Source: a candidate division FCPU426 bacterium (GTDB taxonomy: Bacteria; Oederibacteriota; JAAXVQ01; JAUVAV01). Taken from it: a stretch of 7,835 nt of DNA. The translations under genes and the position numbers were made by a program. Location of the stretch: NCBI GenBank assembly GCA_030619365.1, contig JAUXBQ010000123.1:1-7835 (forward strand), written 5' to 3'. How positions within the stretch are numbered: position 1 is the first letter of the stretch; every line of letters starts with the position of its first letter. Shown here in pieces: positions 5,397-7,835 of this stretch. Under the pieces are notes generated by a model. That model had not been told where the DNA came from. It saw only the letters and a list, made by a program, of their open reading frames with translations, and did not search any database.

Positions 5397-7691
5397 ATGG
5401 CCGCCGTGATGCAACTGGCTGCCGGGTTCGAGGTGCGCCGAAACGTGCTGGCAGGCGGAATAGCGCTCCTGGCCGGCTTGGGCTGGCTGCTGAACGGCGC
5501 AGGGACGGCCGCGGCCCTGTTGCTGGGGCTCTCCGCACTGGCTTTGGGATTTCTGGCGCCAACCATCGTGCTCGTCCTGCTGGCATTTACGCTTCCCTTC
5601 GAACAGGCCCGGGAAATCACAGGTCTGGGAACCGTGCATACCGGTGAAATGCTCCTGGTCGCGGTCTTGCCCGGCGCCTGGTGGCACATCGCGCGGCAGC
5701 GCGCCTGGCAACGGCCGGCCTGGCCGGTCCACGTCTGGTTCACTCCCTTTCTGGTCATCCTCAGCCTTTCGGCCTTCCTGGCCTTCTCGCCTCAGGCTAT
5801 CAAAGGCGCTTTGCGCTGGTTGGAATTCATCCTCGTGCTGTTTTTGGGTGTGCACTTAATAAGGCGGGGCAGGGAAGCGGAAATGGTTATCTGGGCCTTG
5901 GCGCTCGCGGCCGCGTTAAGTGCTTGGCAGGGTCTGGGACAGACCTGGAGCGGGGTGAGCGACCAGGCGATCAAACTGCTGGCCTTTACCGCTCAGGGCG
6001 AGGTGCTCCGGGCAACAGCCGGGTTTGGTCCCAACACCCTGGCCGCGTTTTTAGTCCTGATGCTGCCGTTTAGCCTGGTAGCCGCGCTTTTTCATCCCCG
6101 CGCCTGGGGGCGCATATTTGGCCTGCTGGGTTCGGGCCTCATGCTGGCCGGTTTTTTTGCCACTTTTTCCGCGATCGGCTGGCTGGCCCTGGCCGCGGCC
6201 GGCGGGGTTGCTCTGATCCCGCTGCTCCGGATTTCACCCCGCACCGTTCTTTGGCTGGCCGTCCTGCTGATAGCCGGCTTAACGATATCTATAGTATTGA
6301 AACCTGACATCCTGAGCGGCCCTTTTTGGGAGACCAAGTTGGTTTCCCTGGGCAACCGTCTGGATTACGCGGCCGTGGTGGGGAAGTTATTACCGTCCGC
6401 GCCTTGGGTCGGGATTGGTCCGGGGCTATACCGTTTTCTCGCGCCGCTGTACGGCAGCGGCAGCATCAATCCCATCGGCCTGATCACGCATCCGCACTCT
6501 CTCTGGCTGTCTCTCCTGGTGGAAACCGGGATCCTGGGCCTGGCCGCATTTTTATACGCCATCGTCAGGCTGGGACGCGCCCTGGCGCTGCCCGGCCGTT
6601 CCCTGCGGCCCGGGTGGGATTGGGCGCTCGTATGGGCTTTACGTGCGGGCTTGCTTGGGTTTGTGGCGGCCAATTTTTCAGAGCATTGTCTGATCCATGA
6701 CCGCGGGATGCACGTGGCCCTGGTCTTGGCCGCGGCCCTGGTTCTGGTCCGCCGGCCTCCGGGGCCTAGCCGTGCGTCCGGCCGGGCGCCATTCGAGGCC
6801 GTGTGGGAACAGGAACCGAAAAGGCCTTGGAAAAAAATCCTGGCCGAGCGGCAGGCGGGCCGGGCCGCGCTCTACTCACTGCTGCAACGCGCGCTAGCCG
6901 GGAAACCGCGGGCCAGGGTATTGGAAGTGGGCTGCGGCCCGGCCTGGGACGCGCAGGTCCTGGCTCAGGACCGCAAATATGAAGTGCATGCCCTGGACAG
7001 CTCAGCCCGGGCCCTGCAACTCGCCCGCCGGGCGGCCAGGGAGAGCCGCCGCAGCCTGTTCGTCCATCAGGCTGACGTACGGCGAGCGCCTTTTGTTGAT
7101 AACTCCTTTGACCTGGTTTTTTCCCAGGGCTTGTTGGAACATTTTGCCTATCCGCAGCCCGTATGGGCGGAGATGAATCGGCTGCTCAAACCCGGAGGCT
7201 TCTGCGTGGTTGACGTACCCCAGACGTTCAATCCCTATACAGCGATCAAGCAGTGGCATCGCGTAAAAGGCGATTGGCCGTGGGGATGGGAGACGCAATA
7301 CACCTTGGGGGATTTGAAATCCGCGGGCGTTGCCGAGGGCCTGACGCTGGTGGCCGCCCGAGGATACGGATATCGCGGGGGCCAAGCGGACGCGACCCTG
7401 TGGATCAAGGAGCGCCTGGAACCGCGTTTCCCGCAAGCCTGGGCCTGGCTGGAAGCCCAGACCGGGGCTTGGTGGATGATGAACGTCGTGGCCCTGTTCC
7501 AGAAACCGGGAACCACGAAAGAAAAAACAAAAAAGAAGATCACGAAGGACACTAAGAAAGGAAAAAACAGATCACGAAGAGCACGAAGAAAGGAAAAAGA
7601 AGATCACAAAAAGCACGAAGAAACGAAAAAGAGGAGCACGAAGAGCACGAAAATAAAGGCAAGGACACGAAGTGAAAGAGGATTTAAATAA
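5397..7691 (+). CDS. O-antigen ligase/polymerase (Wzy_C/WaaL) fused to SAM methyltransferase
   Basis: This is a 764-residue fusion. Residues about 15-452 form a multi-spanning membrane protein with roughly a dozen helices. It has the O-antigen ligase landmarks: RATAGFGPNTLAAFLVL (205-221, a variant of the family's R..G...NPN motif) and the large loop ending in HPHSLWLSLLVETGILGL (365-382), whose His and Glu are the conserved type. Such proteins link or polymerise undecaprenyl-carried glycans outside the inner membrane. After a linker, residues about 480-703 are a soluble class I SAM methyltransferase: motif I VLEVGCGP (508-515), the acidic Asp534 in HALDSS, NSFDLVFSQGLLEHF (569-583) and LLKPGGF (596-602). 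Residues 706-764 are a Lys/Arg-rich tail encoded by 32-bp repeats. ATG 5397 follows the upstream stop by 3 bases, has no clear ribosome site of its own and is likely coupled. The methyltransferase substrate is unknown; a sugar of the same glycan is plausible. Confidence 0.88.
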   Translation: MAAVMQLAAGFEVRRNVLAGGIALLAGLGWLLNGAGTAAALLLGLSALALGFLAPTIVLVLLAFTLPFEQAREITGLGTVHTGEMLLVAVLPGAWWHIARQRAWQRPAWPVHVWFTPFLVILSLSAFLAFSPQAIKGALRWLEFILVLFLGVHLIRRGREAEMVIWALALAAALSAWQGLGQTWSGVSDQAIKLLAFTAQGEVLRATAGFGPNTLAAFLVLMLPFSLVAALFHPRAWGRIFGLLGSGLMLAGFFATFSAIGWLALAAAGGVALIPLLRISPRTVLWLAVLLIAGLTISIVLKPDILSGPFWETKLVSLGNRLDYAAVVGKLLPSAPWVGIGPGLYRFLAPLYGSGSINPIGLITHPHSLWLSLLVETGILGLAAFLYAIVRLGRALALPGRSLRPGWDWALVWALRAGLLGFVAANFSEHCLIHDRGMHVALVLAAALVLVRRPPGPSRASGRAPFEAVWEQEPKRPWKKILAERQAGRAALYSLLQRALAGKPRARVLEVGCGPAWDAQVLAQDRKYEVHALDSSARALQLARRAARESRRSLFVHQADVRRAPFVDNSFDLVFSQGLLEHFAYPQPVWAEMNRLLKPGGFCVVDVPQTFNPYTAIKQWHRVKGDWPWGWETQYTLGDLKSAGVAEGLTLVAARGYGYRGGQADATLWIKERLEPRFPQAWAWLEAQTGAWWMMNVVALFQKPGTTKEKTKKKITKDTKKGKNRSRRARRKEKEDHKKHEETKKRSTKSTKIKARTRSERGFK
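7538..7665 (+). repeat. Purine-rich 32-bp tandem repeats inside the 3' end of the fusion gene
   Basis: Four consecutive 32-bp units begin at 7538, 7570, 7602 and 7634, with a decayed partial unit after them and a degenerate one before (from about 7513). The core resembles GATCACGAAGAGCACGAAG followed by AAAGGAAAAA. Because 32 is not a multiple of 3, successive units are read in different frames, yet none introduces a stop. Similar CACGAAG-type repeats are common between genes in environmental bacteria (recollection). The domain boundary lies before them, so they appear to have been appended to the coding region rather than evolved as protein. Confidence 0.85.
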
Positions 7692-7788
7692 AGAATCTCT
7701 TAAGCCTTCAATCCTTAATTATTTTTTCTTAGTGCTCTTAAGTTTTTCTTCGTGCTCTTCGTGATCAATCTTTTTGAAAGTAGGTCCC
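7692..7788. repeat. Intergenic spacer with an inverted copy of the 32-bp repeat core
   Basis: Positions 7745-7766 are the exact 22-base reverse complement of 7570-7591. The upstream stretch (TTCTTAGTGCTCTTAAG, 7725-7741) looks like a further decayed inverted copy. Together with the direct repeats, it lets the transcript fold into a long hairpin spanning the fusion gene's stop codon, with a T-rich 3' arm. It might attenuate transcription into the next gene, but no compact GC-rich terminator is seen. Confidence 0.65.
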
Positions 7789-7835
7789 ATGAAGATTTGT
7801 TTGATCTCGGGTTCTTATCCGCCCGTGCAATGCGG
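7789..7835 (+). CDS. Probable glycosyltransferase (GT4-type), N-terminal fragment
   Basis: Only the first 15 complete codons are inside the window: MKICLISGSYPPVQC, followed by GG, the first two bases of a glycine codon. This opening, a short beta strand then a G.YPP turn, is the typical start of GT-B fold glycosyltransferases of family 4 (N-terminal lobe, acceptor side). It also fits the operon, following a polysaccharide ligase. The ribosome site is weak (TAGG at 7781-7784). The assignment rests on very few residues plus context, and the rest of the gene lies beyond the window edge. Confidence 0.6.
   Translation, partial: MKICLISGSYPPVQC

Noticed and set aside
4847..5647. Long plus-strand reading frame of 266 codons overlapping the DUF4330 and ligase genes
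   Set aside because: Its product is low-complexity Arg/Gly/Pro-rich, has no ribosome site, and overlaps two genes that have strong domain support in the other frames; it is a GC-rich shadow.
7538..7665. CRISPR array from the regular 32-bp repeats
   Set aside because: The units are contiguous with no unique spacers and are degenerate, and no cas gene is near.

Overview
The window comes from an uncultivated-looking bacterium with a Gram-negative type of envelope: there is a lipoprotein signal peptide and an O-antigen ligase/polymerase. Coding DNA is GC-rich and the intergenic space is crowded with several unrelated repeat families. This pattern resembles environmental genomes such as Omnitrophota or deltaproteobacterial lineages, but nothing in the window fixes the phylum, so that placement is a guess.

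Layout. Positions 1-329 hold 1.7 copies of an AT-rich repeat with a 196-bp period, built from TCGATTTTCG-like words. Positions 335-477 hold a second, palindromic repeat element. A small GIY-YIG nuclease-family gene follows (499-783), then about 390 bp with no convincing gene. Next comes a soluble PAS-histidine kinase (1175-2248) with no adjacent response regulator, and then a putative lipoprotein gene broken by a single-base frameshift (2338-2833).

The region 2859-4779 is a short palindromic repeat element of about 87 bp, interrupted by a complete group II intron (2888-4721). The intron carries an endonuclease-less reverse transcriptase/maturase (3297-4637) and recognisable domains V and VI. 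The two arms of the host element can be aligned, which fixes the intron boundaries to the base. The arms differ by paired, compensatory changes within their hairpins.

From 4890 to the right end is a surface-polysaccharide operon: a DUF4330-like single-pass membrane protein, an unusual 764-residue fusion of a Wzy/WaaL-type O-antigen ligase with a class I SAM methyltransferase, and the first codons of a probable GT4-type glycosyltransferase running off the window. The 3' end of the fusion gene reads through purine-rich 32-bp tandem repeats, which give it a lysine/arginine-rich tail. An inverted copy of one repeat unit lies just before the glycosyltransferase start.

I see no defence system, CRISPR array, tRNA or rRNA. 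The most interesting items are the intron in its structured target, the ligase-methyltransferase fusion and its repeat-encoded tail.
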